Of a stretch of DNA of 64,000 nt, positions 43,374-52,905 are shown piece after piece. The notes below the pieces were generated by a model that had not been told where the DNA came from, did not search any database, and saw nothing but the letters and a program-made list of their open reading frames with translations. Source of the stretch: Acidobacteriota bacterium. Lineage in GTDB: Bacteria; Acidobacteriota; Terriglobia; Terriglobales; Acidobacteriaceae. The position numbers and the translations under genes were made by a program. The stretch lies in NCBI GenBank assembly GCA_021793405.1, contig JAJYSV010000010.1, forward strand, positions 25,034 to 89,033, given 5' to 3'. Each line of letters opens with the position of its first letter. The first letter of the stretch is position 1.

Positions 43374-44789
43374 CTATTCGCGGCGTTCGATCAGCGCTGC
43401 AAAAAAACCGTCGCAAGGATGCAGCCCGGGCAATGTTCGCAGATAACCCTCTCGAAACCCGGTGGCGCGTAATTCCGCAACAGCTTCTCCTCGGACAATT
43501 CCCTCCTGTTCGAGCCGATCAAACTCCGCACGCAGGTCTAGCCGAATCCATCTGCGCATCGAATTGTCTGCCGAGTTCAGACACGCTTCGACCACCGCCT
43601 CATTCTCTTCCGATTCTAGAGAGCATGTGGAATAGAGCAGCCGTCCACCCGGGGCGAGCAGACGGAGTGCAGCCGCGAGAATCATTCGCTGACGCTCTGC
43701 TTGGCGGGTTAGGTCCTGTGGCTGGAGACGATGGCGAATTTCTGGGTTGCCCGCCAACGTTCCCGTCCCAGTACAGGGAACATCGCAAAGAATTCTGTCG
43801 AATGGACCGACGCCCGTCAGCCTCGCTGCATCAACCACGCGAAACTCGATGCGATCCTGCCGCGATACCCGGGTCAGCCGCCGCCGCATGGTCGCGAATC
43901 GCGTCGGATGTACATCACAGGCCAGCACGCGAGCGTCTGGATTGTTTTCAAGCAGCACTACTGTCTTGCCGCCCGGCGCAGCACAACAATCCAGGATGCA
44001 CTCGCCCTTGCCGACTAATTCCGCGACCAACTGCGAGCCTTCATCCTGGACCTGTACATAAGGCTGATTCTCCAAGAGAGAGTTACGATTACTCGCGTAG
44101 TTCTCGATGGCGCCGGTTTCGCCCGTTTGAGCAATGCCCGCGTGCTTCGCTTCCCGCGAGGACAAGATGCGTGCCTTCGCCAGAAACGCACCCGGCTGCA
44201 ACGCGATTTCCTGGGAGCGAAGTTTCTCTGCGGCATCCGGCGTCAACAGTCGCACGGTAGTCTTCTGCTCCATCTGCCCCTGCATGCAAATACGTTGGCA
44301 GACTTCCACGCCATAGAACTTTTGCCAGCGCGCGACCATCCATTCCGGATAAGCTTTCTCCGCGGGGAAAGTGCTTGTTTTAGGCAACGCGGCCACTTTC
44401 CGTAATACGGCATTGACCAAACCGGCCTGCCGGGCTCCCTCAGAGTGCTTAACCCATTCCACTGACTCAAAAATGGCTGCATGGGCGGGAATGCGGTCGA
44501 GAAATAGTAGCTGATACGCGCCGACGCGCAGCGCCAAAAGTGCGTCCTCTGACAGCGTGAGATCGGGTCGCGCGAGAAAGCGGCGACATTCGGCATCGAG
44601 AACGCGCTGCCAGCGAAGTGTACCGAGCACCAGCATGGTACAAAGATTCCGATCCTGAGACGACAACCCGTCGACTTGAAGCGAGTGCAGCAATGTATCG
44701 CTGTTGCCTCGCTCACGCATCACTTTCCGAAGAACGTCGAAGGCAACCCGTCGCGCCGGTGCAATGGAAGCTGGTGTAGGTGCAGGCAT
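43374..44789 (-). CDS. rsmB: 16S rRNA (cytosine(967)-C(5))-methyltransferase RsmB
   Basis: The 471-residue protein (start ATG 44789, six nt after the fmt stop) has a NusB-like RNA-binding domain (residues 10-150, with DRNLCTMLVLGTLRWQ) and a C-terminal Rossmann methyltransferase. Conserved catalytic cysteines are in ILCDVPCTGTGTLAGNPEIR and in LLYSTCSLESEENEAVVE. The SAM loop ILDCCAAPGGKTVVLLE is clear. It methylates C967 of 16S rRNA. An extension of the frame upstream would run into fmt and is discarded. It is the last gene of the operon def-fmt-rsmB. Confidence 0.94.
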   Translation of the reverse strand: MPAPTPASIAPARRVAFDVLRKVMRERGNSDTLLHSLQVDGLSSQDRNLCTMLVLGTLRWQRVLDAECRRFLARPDLTLSEDALLALRVGAYQLLFLDRIPAHAAIFESVEWVKHSEGARQAGLVNAVLRKVAALPKTSTFPAEKAYPEWMVARWQKFYGVEVCQRICMQGQMEQKTTVRLLTPDAAEKLRSQEIALQPGAFLAKARILSSREAKHAGIAQTGETGAIENYASNRNSLLENQPYVQVQDEGSQLVAELVGKGECILDCCAAPGGKTVVLLENNPDARVLACDVHPTRFATMRRRLTRVSRQDRIEFRVVDAARLTGVGPFDRILCDVPCTGTGTLAGNPEIRHRLQPQDLTRQAERQRMILAAALRLLAPGGRLLYSTCSLESEENEAVVEACLNSADNSMRRWIRLDLRAEFDRLEQEGIVRGEAVAELRATGFREGYLRTLPGLHPCDGFFAALIERRE

Positions 44790-44794
44790 CGACG

Positions 44795-45739
44795 CTACTC
44801 CATCCGCTCGCCATCCGCAAATGCGACACCGTTCAGAAATGCTTGCACCGTCATCCTGCGCTTTCCTTCCACCTGTACTTCCAGCACATCGAGACATGTC
44901 CTTTCACCGCACACGATCAGGAGACGGCTGCCGCTCCGTACTATCGTTCCGAACGGCACCCCTTGGGGCAAGCACGCATTACCCGTCGCAACTTGCACGC
45001 TATGGAGAATTAATTTCTTCTCCCGAAACATTGTGAACGCTCCTGGCCATGGTTGGAATCCGCGCCATCGGTCATAAATCTGACGGGCCGTCCGACTCCA
45101 GTCAATCCGACCATCTTCGCGCTGCAAGATCGGCGCGAGGGTTGCGCGGCTGGCATCCTGCGGCACTGGCCGCAGTGTGCCTTGCTCCAGACCATCCAAG
45201 GTTCGCACCATCAACTCCGCGCCCACGGCGGAGAGGATCGGAGAAAGTTCCACCGAGGTATCATCCGGTGAAATCGGCACCCTCTGCTGCAGCAGAATAT
45301 CGCCCGTATCAAGGCCTTCATCAATGAGCATCGTCGTTACGCCAGTTTCCGTTTCTCCATCCGCTATTGCCCACTGGATCGGCGCGGCTCCACGATATTT
45401 CGGCAGCAGCGAGGCATGCAGGTTCACATTGCCATAGCGCGGCAACGTCAGCATCCACGGCGGAATGATTCGTCCGTAGGCCACAATAATAATCGCGTCG
45501 GGAGCTAGTTCTTTGAGCTGTTGCTTCAGTTCTGGGTTGTTGCGAATCTTCTCCGGTTGCCGAAGAGCAAGTCCGTGCTGCTCAGCAAACTGCTTGACAG
45601 GGGAGAACCTAACTTCCAGGCCGCGGCCACTGGCGCGATCCGGTTGAGACAGCACCAGATCGACCGCATGGCCCGCGTTCAACAATGCTTCCAGTGTGGG
45701 TACGGCGAATTGCGGGGTCCCGCAAAAAACAAGGCGCAT
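44795..45739 (-). CDS. fmt: Methionyl-tRNA formyltransferase Fmt
   Basis: The 314-residue enzyme shows RLVFCGTPQFAVPTLEALL at the N-terminus, the folate-binding and catalytic HASLLPKYRGAAPIQWAI (His and preceding Asn), TGVTTMLIDEGLDTGDI, and a C-terminal OB-like tRNA-binding domain. It formylates Met-tRNA for initiation. def lies about 120 nt upstream and rsmB directly downstream, the common bacterial arrangement. Confidence 0.96.
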   Translation of the reverse strand: MRLVFCGTPQFAVPTLEALLNAGHAVDLVLSQPDRASGRGLEVRFSPVKQFAEQHGLALRQPEKIRNNPELKQQLKELAPDAIIIVAYGRIIPPWMLTLPRYGNVNLHASLLPKYRGAAPIQWAIADGETETGVTTMLIDEGLDTGDILLQQRVPISPDDTSVELSPILSAVGAELMVRTLDGLEQGTLRPVPQDASRATLAPILQREDGRIDWSRTARQIYDRWRGFQPWPGAFTMFREKKLILHSVQVATGNACLPQGVPFGTIVRSGSRLLIVCGERTCLDVLEVQVEGKRRMTVQAFLNGVAFADGERME

Positions 45740-45856
45740 CGTCTAAGACCAGTTCTCCTGATGCTTGGAAGTGACGAACGTGTTTCCCTGCGGCTTTTCT
45801 CGTCAGGAAAGGGTACGCGTCATTTTCTCGCCAAAGACGCGCGCAGGAAATACCGT

Positions 45857-46366
45857 CTACCAATCGCCCGCTTTTTGTAATCTTCGAATCTTCCGCAATT
45901 GCAGATCGCGCTTTAAGCGGCTCAGGCGAAAAATGAAGAGAATTCCGTCCAGGTGATCAATCTCATGCTGCAACGCACGTGCCAGCAAGTCGGTCCCTTC
46001 CACTTCAATCGTCTTGCCCTCTACATCCTGGGCTCGCACTTTCACTTCTGCGGCGCGCACCACGCGATCGCGAATCTCCGGCAGGCTCAGACAACCTTCT
46101 TCCTCAACCTGCTTGCCATTTTTGTCCACAACTTCAGGATTGATCAGGACAAGTTTATCCTCCGACTTTTTCTGAAAGCTAAGATCGATGACGGTCAGCC
46201 GTTTCGAAATCCCAATTTGCGGCGCGGCCAAGCCAATGCCTTGAGCGTCGTACATGGAAGTAAACATGTCATCAACCAGCTTGCGCAGCTCGTCATCGAA
46301 GACCGTCACCGGCTCCGCAGGCTGCTGCAGAATGGGGTCGGGAAATTTCACAATCGGATAAATCAT
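45857..46366 (-). CDS. def: Peptide deformylase Def
   Basis: The 169-residue enzyme has the three PDF motifs: GIGLAAPQIGI, EEGCLSLPEIR with the metal Cys, and LQHEIDHLDGILF with the HExxH zinc/iron site. The C-terminus is the short helical end RDLQLRKIRRLQKAGDW. It removes the formyl group that Fmt adds, so the two adjacent genes close the formylation cycle. The ATG at 46366 follows AAAACCTG and no strong SD is evident. Confidence 0.96.
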   Translation of the reverse strand: MIYPIVKFPDPILQQPAEPVTVFDDELRKLVDDMFTSMYDAQGIGLAAPQIGISKRLTVIDLSFQKKSEDKLVLINPEVVDKNGKQVEEEGCLSLPEIRDRVVRAAEVKVRAQDVEGKTIEVEGTDLLARALQHEIDHLDGILFIFRLSRLKRDLQLRKIRRLQKAGDW

Positions 46367-46398
46367 GAGAACAGGTTTTATCTTTCAGAATTTCCAGA

Positions 46399-47580
46399 TC
46401 AAAATTTTCGGATCTGATCGCAGTACCCTTGATAGTTTCGCACCATTTCACGCAAGGAGTCGCCACCAAACTTCTCGATGGCGAGTTTTGCCAGGGTCAA
46501 CGCGGCCATCGCCTCCGCGGCAACCCCAGCTGCCGGGACAACACAGACATCGGAGCGCTCGTAGGCAGCCTTCACTTCCTCTCGCGTGGCAAAGCTGACG
46601 GAGCTTAGCGGCCGACGTAGTGTGGAGATAGGTTTCAAATAGCCGCGAATGATCAGATCTTCCCCATTGGAGATGCCGCCCTCAATGCCGCCAGCGTTGT
46701 TCTGCTCACGCGCAAAACGCGTGTGCCTTGCCGCTTCCGCCTCACTCGAATAATGGATCGAATCATGCACCACTGAGCCAAACGCCGAGGCAGCCGTCAC
46801 GCCACGACCAATCTCGACGGCCTTGACCGCCTGGAGCGACATAACCGCGGCCGCCAGGAGCCCATCCAGTCGCTCATCCCAGTTGGCATAGGTTCCCAGG
46901 CCCGGAGGTACACCGTGTGCGACTACCTCAAACACCCCGCCGATCGAATCGCCCGTGCGCAAAGCGTGATCGACGACAGCCTTCATGCGTTGCTCCGAAG
47001 CTTCGTCCACACAGCCAAGCAGGACTTCCTCGCGCGCCTGCAGGGCGGCAATTTCCGCCCAAGTCACTTCACGATCCAACTCCGCGCTACCGACGCGAAT
47101 CACATGGCTCGCAATAGCGATTCCCAAGGCTTCCAGCAACTGCTTGGCTATCGCGCCGGCTGCCACTCGTGCCGTGGACTCCCGCGCGGATGCGCGTTCC
47201 AGCACATAGCGCGCGTCGGGAAAATCATATTTCAGAGCACCCGCCAAGTCGGCATGCCCTGGCCGGGGAGAAGCCACAGCCTTATGTTTGGCAGGATCGC
47301 CCACTGCAACCGGCAAAATCTCGGTCCAATTTTTCCAGTCGCTGTTCTCAATGCGAATCGAGATCGGAGAACCAATGGTCTTACCGTGACGAACGCCTGA
47401 GAGAATCTGTCCCGTGTCGCGCTCAATTTTCATCCGGCCGCCCCGGCCGTAGCCTTGTTGCCGCCGCCATAATTCGCGGTTCATCTTGGCTTCATCAATA
47501 GGCACTCCTGCGGGCATGCCAGAAATCATGGCAATTAAACATTCCCCGTGAGATTCCCCTGACGTTGAGAAGCGCAACAT
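46399..47580 (-). CDS. aroC: Chorismate synthase AroC
   Basis: The 393-residue protein has the family start LRFSTSGESHGECLIAMISGMPAGV, then RRQQGYGRGGRMKIERD, GKTIGSPISIRIEN and the RASARESTARVAAGAIAKQLL segment, which binds FMN and phosphate. A NAGGIEGGISNGEDLIIRGYLKPI block lies near the C-terminus. It forms chorismate from EPSP. A TATAAT box and AAAGGG ribosome site precede the ATG. The gene is oriented away from def, with a 32-nt gap. Confidence 0.96.
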   Translation of the reverse strand: MLRFSTSGESHGECLIAMISGMPAGVPIDEAKMNRELWRRQQGYGRGGRMKIERDTGQILSGVRHGKTIGSPISIRIENSDWKNWTEILPVAVGDPAKHKAVASPRPGHADLAGALKYDFPDARYVLERASARESTARVAAGAIAKQLLEALGIAIASHVIRVGSAELDREVTWAEIAALQAREEVLLGCVDEASEQRMKAVVDHALRTGDSIGGVFEVVAHGVPPGLGTYANWDERLDGLLAAAVMSLQAVKAVEIGRGVTAASAFGSVVHDSIHYSSEAEAARHTRFAREQNNAGGIEGGISNGEDLIIRGYLKPISTLRRPLSSVSFATREEVKAAYERSDVCVVPAAGVAAEAMAALTLAKLAIEKFGGDSLREMVRNYQGYCDQIRKF

Positions 47581-47611
47581 AATGTAACCCTTTAAGTTAT
47601 TTTGTTAAATA

Positions 47612-47617
47612 ATTATA
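47612..47617 (-). promoter_or_regulatory. Candidate -10 box for aroC
   Basis: The minus strand carries a perfect TATAAT in a locally AT-rich stretch (47590-47620), 32 nt ahead of the aroC ATG. No good -35 hexamer was found at 17 bp, where ACAGGT lies. Confidence 0.35.
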
Positions 47618-47630
47618 TTCGAAGCTTAAG

Positions 47631-48008
47631 CTACCTGTTTGTGAGCCACTCGTATTGCTCTTCGGTCAACGGAACGATCGACAATCTCCCCTGTCGAACA
47701 AGCGGTGAGTCGCGAAACCGTCTTTCCTCCTTCACTTCAGCCAGCGTCGTTGGCGATACTGCTTTGCCAACGCGGATGCGAACCACTGGAACTTTTGGAT
47801 TGCGGGCATCGACCGTCACTACGGTTGCCGTGCCAACAACTGATCTTTCCTCGCCCGTGTGATAGATCACCAGTCGCTCTTTGGGCCGCATCTCGCGCAG
47901 ATGTTTCACCGCGGCGGGATTCGTCACTCCATCCCAGATGGTTTCACCATCGCGTTTCAGGTCGCTGAATGAATAGGACGCGGGCTCCGTTTTCAGCAAA
48001 TAGTCCAT
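47631..48008 (-). CDS. EVE domain-containing protein
   Basis: The 125-residue protein is shorter than the usual 135-155. It contains the EVE start YLLKTEPASYSFSDL, then WDGVTNPAAVKHLREMRPKERLVIYHTGEERSVVGTA. EVE is a PUA-like fold that in known members recognises modified DNA or RNA bases (YTH-like). Stand-alone bacterial EVE proteins have no settled role. It starts 3 nt after the YhaM-like gene stop region and is close upstream of aroC, so it may be co-transcribed with the exonuclease gene. Confidence 0.92.
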   Translation of the reverse strand: MDYLLKTEPASYSFSDLKRDGETIWDGVTNPAAVKHLREMRPKERLVIYHTGEERSVVGTATVVTVDARNPKVPVVRIRVGKAVSPTTLAEVKEERRFRDSPLVRQGRLSIVPLTEEQYEWLTNR

Positions 48009-48010
48009 GG

Positions 48011-49006
48011 CTACAGTTCCTTCGTCTCTGACTGGACCAGGAATGCGCGCGTATTCACCAACGGCCGCTCCAACGCGCGCACTCGATCAATGTACACGGG
48101 CACTGCCGCGCCTTCCGAGAGCGGCTGGCACGCCTCCTGGATGGCCAACATCTTGGCTTCCGCATCATCCAGATAGTGGAGCAGCACAGCTTCGGGAATC
48201 ATTGGAAGCTTGGGCGATCCGAATTCGAACGATCCATGATGACTCAAGATCATATGTTCAACCAGCATGTGGATCGGCTTGGGAAATCCCGGCAGACTTT
48301 TCACTTTTTCATCAAGCAAGCGCGTCGCGATTGAAATATGACCGATCAGTTGTCCCTCCAGCGTGTACTCAAATCCTCGCTCCCAACTCAGTTCGTAAAT
48401 CTTCCCAATATCGTGCAGAACTGCTCCCGTCAGCAGCAGGTCACGGTGAATCAGCGGAAAATGGCTGGCGGCCAGGTCGCAGAACTGAATCAGATCAACA
48501 ACATGCTCCAGTAGACCGCCGATCCACGCATGATGCATAAACTTTGCTGCCGGGGCAGCCCGGTAGCGTCGCGCAATTTCCGGATCGTCGAGGAACGCAA
48601 ATACCAGCCGCTTCAAATCCGGATCAGAGAAGCTGTTCACCGAAGAGCGGAGTTCCACCCATAGTCGTTCGATATCACGCGTCGTCTTGCGCTGGAAATC
48701 TCCCAGATCAATTTGGACTGGATCGAGCCGAATGATTTCCGTCACCCGGAGTTGAAGCTTGCCGTTAAATTCATCCACGCATGCGCGCACATCGACAAAG
48801 TCATTCTGTTCGAATTTTGCAGACCACGTCTCGGCGTTGTCCCACACGCGCCCATCCAGTCGTCCGGTGCGATCGCACAATGTCAGGGAAAGATACTTGG
48901 CGGCGCCATCGCTTCGGTCGCGCAGTTGTTTCTGCGCCACCAGGAAGTGTGAGCGTATGTTACGACCGCGATGCTTGGGGGCATCAGCAAGGAAGAAATC
49001 TTTCAT
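48011..49006 (-). CDS. YhaM-like 3'-5' exoribonuclease (OB fold plus HD domain)
   Basis: The 331-residue protein starts at ATG 49006, directly after a GAGGAG ribosome site. The longer frame to 49045 is not needed. Residues 1-90 form an OB-type nucleic-acid-binding domain (YLSLTLCDRTGRLDGRVWD). The HD phosphohydrolase domain contains MHHAWIGGLLEHVVDL, VLHDIGKIYEL (the HD pair), ISIATRLLDEKVK and EHMILSHHG. This is the YhaM/CbfI domain plan, which trims RNA or DNA 3' ends with manganese. It lies between the SurA-like gene and the EVE gene on the same strand. Confidence 0.9.
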   Translation of the reverse strand: MKDFFLADAPKHRGRNIRSHFLVAQKQLRDRSDGAAKYLSLTLCDRTGRLDGRVWDNAETWSAKFEQNDFVDVRACVDEFNGKLQLRVTEIIRLDPVQIDLGDFQRKTTRDIERLWVELRSSVNSFSDPDLKRLVFAFLDDPEIARRYRAAPAAKFMHHAWIGGLLEHVVDLIQFCDLAASHFPLIHRDLLLTGAVLHDIGKIYELSWERGFEYTLEGQLIGHISIATRLLDEKVKSLPGFPKPIHMLVEHMILSHHGSFEFGSPKLPMIPEAVLLHYLDDAEAKMLAIQEACQPLSEGAAVPVYIDRVRALERPLVNTRAFLVQSETKEL

Positions 49007-49066
49007 GCGCTCCTCTTCCGGAATGCGGTCCGCGCGGAGTATCACAATCCGGACAGCGATAGGATT

Positions 49067-50950
49067 CTACTGCGGCTGTTCAGTCGATGAAGAAGAAGCC
49101 GGGACGGAAGATGAAGTCGTGCCACTGCTTCCGGAGGACGACGCTGGGGACATCGACGTGCCTTTCCCTTTGTCTTGTTCCTCTTTTTTCTTTTCGTCGC
49201 TCAAACGTATTTTCTCGCCATTGCGGACAGTGACCTTCTTTTGTTTCTTCTTCGCCGTCGCGGTGGACCCATTCAACCCCAAGGCTGCGTCCTGCACCTT
49301 CGCATTTTCAGCCTCGGTGGGAGATAGATTTGTGGGCTTGGCGTTATCGTGCTTGACCGACTTCACCTTGGCGCTCGTCTTGTGTTTCTTGTTCGCACGC
49401 CTTGCAGCCTTGTTGTGGGCTTCATCACTGAAACGCCATTTTCCTTCCTTGGGCTGTGTGATCAAGGGCGCATGCTCTAGATCCGGTCCGAGGGGCTGTA
49501 CATCGGAGGCGGGCGCAGTTTCCACTGGCGCACTCCCCGAGTTCACGGCGGATGCTGGCTCGGTCGGACCGACCGACGTCGCAACCTGCTCGGCGGAGAC
49601 CGGGGTCGCAGGCGCTCGGCCGAAGCGAAACTTCACGGGCTTGGGCGCATTCCTTTTTGCGCGCGCACTTTTTCCATGCCCAGCAGATGAGGCTTGAACC
49701 GATGGAGACGCTGTTCCCAATGCCGGAGCAGACGCTACCTGGGTAGCCGCGCCTTTCTTACGAACAGTACCGCGTCCGTAACGGACCTCGCGGCTCTTGA
49801 TCTTCTTCTTTTTCTTCTTGGGTTGGGGTGGGGTATAGGCTGCAAACGTCGGCTTGGACTCATTAGGGCTAGCGCCAGAGTCGGTATATCCGGGACGTAT
49901 GTCTATATAGGCCTCATCTCGCAGGCGAGTGAGGTACTGCCGCACCGCAGGTTCGATCTTTTGCATGTAAAGCGCCTGCTCAATTTGCGGCTCTACTTTT
50001 TGCAGCGGCTCGGTACCCCCGGGAACATGCGCGGTGACCTGCAGAAGAATGTAGCCCTGCCGGGTGCGAATCGGTGCTGTATACCCCCCAATGGGAAGGT
50101 CGAAAGTCTGGTCTTCCAATACCTTAGCCAACGCGCCGCGATGGAATTCTCCCAGATTCCCACCCTGTTGCGCTGTTGGACCGGAGGAATACTGTTTCGC
50201 CAATTCAGTAAAACTTGCGCCGGCTTTCAGCTTGGCTTCCACTTCTTTGGCTTTGGCGTCCGCGGAGGCTAGTTCGGCGCTGGTAGGGTTTTCACTCGTA
50301 GGGATCAGGATTTCGTTCAGGCGAACAGATTCCTGACGAGTGAAGCTGTTCAAGTGATCTTGGTAATATTTTTGGATCTCGGCCTGAGACAATTGCAACT
50401 TGCTGCCAACCTCGTCCCGCACCACCTGCTGCGTAATGACGCTGTTGCGAATGTTGGCTTTGAAATCCTCCCACGAAATACCCTGCTGCTCGACTGCTTT
50501 TTCTAGATCGTCGAGAGAGTCCAGATGGTTCTCTTTGCGGACCTCGTCCAACCGCTTGATCAGTTCTGTGTCCCCGGTAATTCCGAGTTGCTTGCCTTTC
50601 GACAGCAGTAACTGCTGATCGATCAGGTCTCGAAGAAGGGTTTTTTGGCTACTGTTGATCTGATCGATCGTCCAGTTGTTCTGGCGTGCCTCCTGGGCCA
50701 ACTGCGTCTGGGCGCGGGTCAAGTCGTCATTGGTAATGACCTGATCGTTGACACGGGCAATGATCTCCACCACCGGAGTTCCGTACAAACTGGTCAAATC
50801 GTTCGAATTTGAATCCAGATTGGTGCTGGCACCGATAGTCGGAGCGCCCTGGACAGGGACATCACCGATTGCTTGTGCCGTGCCGCGGAAACATAGGGTT
50901 GCAGCAACGGCAAAAGGAAGAACAACGCGCACAACTGTTCGAAACTTCAT
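49067..50950 (-). CDS. SurA-like peptidyl-prolyl isomerase with a long basic tail
   Basis: The 627-residue protein has a signal peptide (VVRVVLPFAVAATLCFRGTAQA). A SurA_N-type chaperone domain (IIARVNDQVITNDDLTRAQTQL to about residue 200) is followed by one parvulin domain (about 205-320: VRLNEILIPTSE, YSSGPTAQQGGNLGEFHRG, RTRQGYILLQV). The last 260 residues are low complexity: Lys runs (PKKKKKKIKSR), Ala/Pro/Ser stretches and a Ser/Thr end. It is probably a periplasmic chaperone for outer-membrane proteins, and the tail may bind nucleic acid, LPS or peptidoglycan, or be unstructured. It is divergent from the CtpA-type protease gene, with a 308-bp shared upstream region. Confidence 0.9.
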   Translation of the reverse strand: MKFRTVVRVVLPFAVAATLCFRGTAQAIGDVPVQGAPTIGASTNLDSNSNDLTSLYGTPVVEIIARVNDQVITNDDLTRAQTQLAQEARQNNWTIDQINSSQKTLLRDLIDQQLLLSKGKQLGITGDTELIKRLDEVRKENHLDSLDDLEKAVEQQGISWEDFKANIRNSVITQQVVRDEVGSKLQLSQAEIQKYYQDHLNSFTRQESVRLNEILIPTSENPTSAELASADAKAKEVEAKLKAGASFTELAKQYSSGPTAQQGGNLGEFHRGALAKVLEDQTFDLPIGGYTAPIRTRQGYILLQVTAHVPGGTEPLQKVEPQIEQALYMQKIEPAVRQYLTRLRDEAYIDIRPGYTDSGASPNESKPTFAAYTPPQPKKKKKKIKSREVRYGRGTVRKKGAATQVASAPALGTASPSVQASSAGHGKSARAKRNAPKPVKFRFGRAPATPVSAEQVATSVGPTEPASAVNSGSAPVETAPASDVQPLGPDLEHAPLITQPKEGKWRFSDEAHNKAARRANKKHKTSAKVKSVKHDNAKPTNLSPTEAENAKVQDAALGLNGSTATAKKKQKKVTVRNGEKIRLSDEKKKEEQDKGKGTSMSPASSSGSSGTTSSSVPASSSSTEQPQ

Positions 50951-51258
50951 TTGTTAACTCATACCATCCATGCCTGCTGTGCCATAACTGTCTAGAATCC
51001 GGTGGCTTTGTCGCGAGATCGATGCCGTGCGGATATGGCAACATGATGCAGGTGAATTCCGTTGCTTTCATTCTAACCGCATCCGAGGCCGCTTTCCCAA
51101 CCCATCAAAATTCGCTGCTGCCGGACGCAATGGAAGTTCGCCTGAAAGTGCCGGTACCGGGTGCGACAATGCTACACTGAGTTCTAGTTTATGCAGTCGC
51201 CCTTGCCAGCCAACCGCAGCGTGATCCCAATCCACGGTGCCCAAGGAACCCACGGTTC
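50951..51258. other. Divergent intergenic region, 308 bp
   Basis: This region lies between the SurA-like gene (minus) and the S41 protease gene (plus). No further gene is supported, and I could not identify a convincing promoter pair or operator by eye. Confidence 0.5.
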
Positions 51259-52905
51259 ATGACTTCCCGTACTCGTCGCTCGTTGCTCTTCGTTGTTGTA
51301 TTTCTCATCATCTGTGGTGTCGCCGGCTCTTTTCTCAATCGCAATGTCGGAGCACAGACCTCCACCGATCAATCCGCCCTGCGGGACAGCCTCAAGCAAT
51401 TCACCAACGTCTATAGCATCGTGGAGCAGAACTATGCCGAGCCGATGACCAAGGACTTGATCGACACCGCCATCTATGACGGCGCCGTCCCCGACATGCT
51501 GCACGTTTTGGATCCCCATTCCAACTTTTATGACCCCAAAGCCTTTGCAGAGATGCGGGAGGAAGAGAGCGGGAAATATTACGGCGTTGGCATGCAGATC
51601 ATGCAACAAAACGACAAAATTGTCGTGGTCCACCCATTTGAGGGAACCCCATCCTTTAAAGCTGGAATCCGACCTGGAGATGTCATCGTGGCCGTGGATG
51701 GAAAGTCGATCAACGGCGTCGGCCCGGACGGTAAACCCGCCAAGAAGGCGACCACGCTGGACGTCGCCAACATGCTGAAAGGTCCGAAAGGAACGCCGGT
51801 TGACATCACGATTGTACGGGAAGGTACACCCCAGCCACTCGTGTTTCATTTAGTTCGTGCAGAGATTCCCCGCGCTAGCGTGGACCTTGCCTACGACATT
51901 CAGCCCGGCATTGGCTATATTCATATCAAGGATTTTGCCGAGGAAGAGACTGGCCATGAGGTCATCGCTGCGCTGCAACAGATGGGCCCGATTCATGGAC
52001 TCATTATCGATCTCCGCGGCAATCCAGGCGGCCTGTTAAGCGAAGCGGTCTCTGTTTCTGGGGATTTTCTTGAGAAGGGCCAGGTGATTGTCTCTCAACG
52101 CGGGCGCGCCTTTCCTCCCATCACCTATCGCGCCACTCGTGGAGAACAGGGACGAGCCTATCCGATCGTCGTTCTGGTGAATCGCGGGACAGCCTCGGCG
52201 GCGGAAATCGTGAGTGGCGCTCTTCAGGACCACGACCGCGCTCTGATCGCCGGAGAGACGACATTTGGCAAAGGTCTGGTGCAAACCGTGTATCCCTTGT
52301 CGGACAGCACTGCGCTGGCGCTGACAACCTACCACTACTACACGCCGAGCGGCCGGTTGATTCAGCGTAATTACACCGGCGTCTCCATGTATGACTATTT
52401 CTTTGACACTTCCGACAGGCCCCATAACGACGCCAACCGCGAGGTCAAATTGACCGATTCCGGACGGCCTGTGTACGGCGGCGGCGGCATTTCCCCGGAC
52501 GCACACATTGACGCTCCAAAACCGAACCACTTTCAGGATGTCCTGATGGAACAGTTCGCATTTTTCAACTTTGCCGACCATTACCTTGTCAATCACACAG
52601 TGACAAAAGACTTCAAGGTAGACGATTCGGTCATCAAAGACTTCGAGGCGTTCCTGACCAGCAAGCAGATCCCGTGGACGACAGAAGACATCAGCGGCGC
52701 CCGCGATTGGATCGACATGAGCATCAAAAGTGAATTGTTCACCTCTGTCTTTGGCGAACAGGCGGGACTGAAGGTACGCGCTGCATGGGATCCGATGATT
52801 GCTAAATCCATCTCGCTGCTTCCCCAGGCAGAAGCCCTGAAAACCACTTCGCAGAAGATCATCGCAATGAAGGCCGACGCAGCAAACCCCGGAAATGCGC
52901 ATTAG
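51259..52905 (+). CDS. S41 family C-terminal processing peptidase (CtpA-like)
   Basis: The 548-residue protein has an N-terminal signal anchor (RRSLLFVVVFLIICGVAGSFL). A PDZ domain follows (KAGIRPGDVIVAVDGKSI), then the S41 catalytic core with IIDLRGNPGG, the serine in NRGTASAAEIVSGAL and the general-base lysine in TTFGKGLVQTVYPL. A C-terminal domain of about 150 residues follows (QFAFFNFADHY). Ctp proteases trim periplasmic or membrane proteins. The divergent SurA-like gene suggests a common envelope-quality role. Confidence 0.95.
   Translation: MTSRTRRSLLFVVVFLIICGVAGSFLNRNVGAQTSTDQSALRDSLKQFTNVYSIVEQNYAEPMTKDLIDTAIYDGAVPDMLHVLDPHSNFYDPKAFAEMREEESGKYYGVGMQIMQQNDKIVVVHPFEGTPSFKAGIRPGDVIVAVDGKSINGVGPDGKPAKKATTLDVANMLKGPKGTPVDITIVREGTPQPLVFHLVRAEIPRASVDLAYDIQPGIGYIHIKDFAEEETGHEVIAALQQMGPIHGLIIDLRGNPGGLLSEAVSVSGDFLEKGQVIVSQRGRAFPPITYRATRGEQGRAYPIVVLVNRGTASAAEIVSGALQDHDRALIAGETTFGKGLVQTVYPLSDSTALALTTYHYYTPSGRLIQRNYTGVSMYDYFFDTSDRPHNDANREVKLTDSGRPVYGGGGISPDAHIDAPKPNHFQDVLMEQFAFFNFADHYLVNHTVTKDFKVDDSVIKDFEAFLTSKQIPWTTEDISGARDWIDMSIKSELFTSVFGEQAGLKVRAAWDPMIAKSISLLPQAEALKTTSQKIIAMKADAANPGNAH

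Noticed and set aside
43433..44260. 275-codon plus-strand open frame opposite rsmB
   Set aside because: Composition and lack of start context mark it as a shadow of rsmB.
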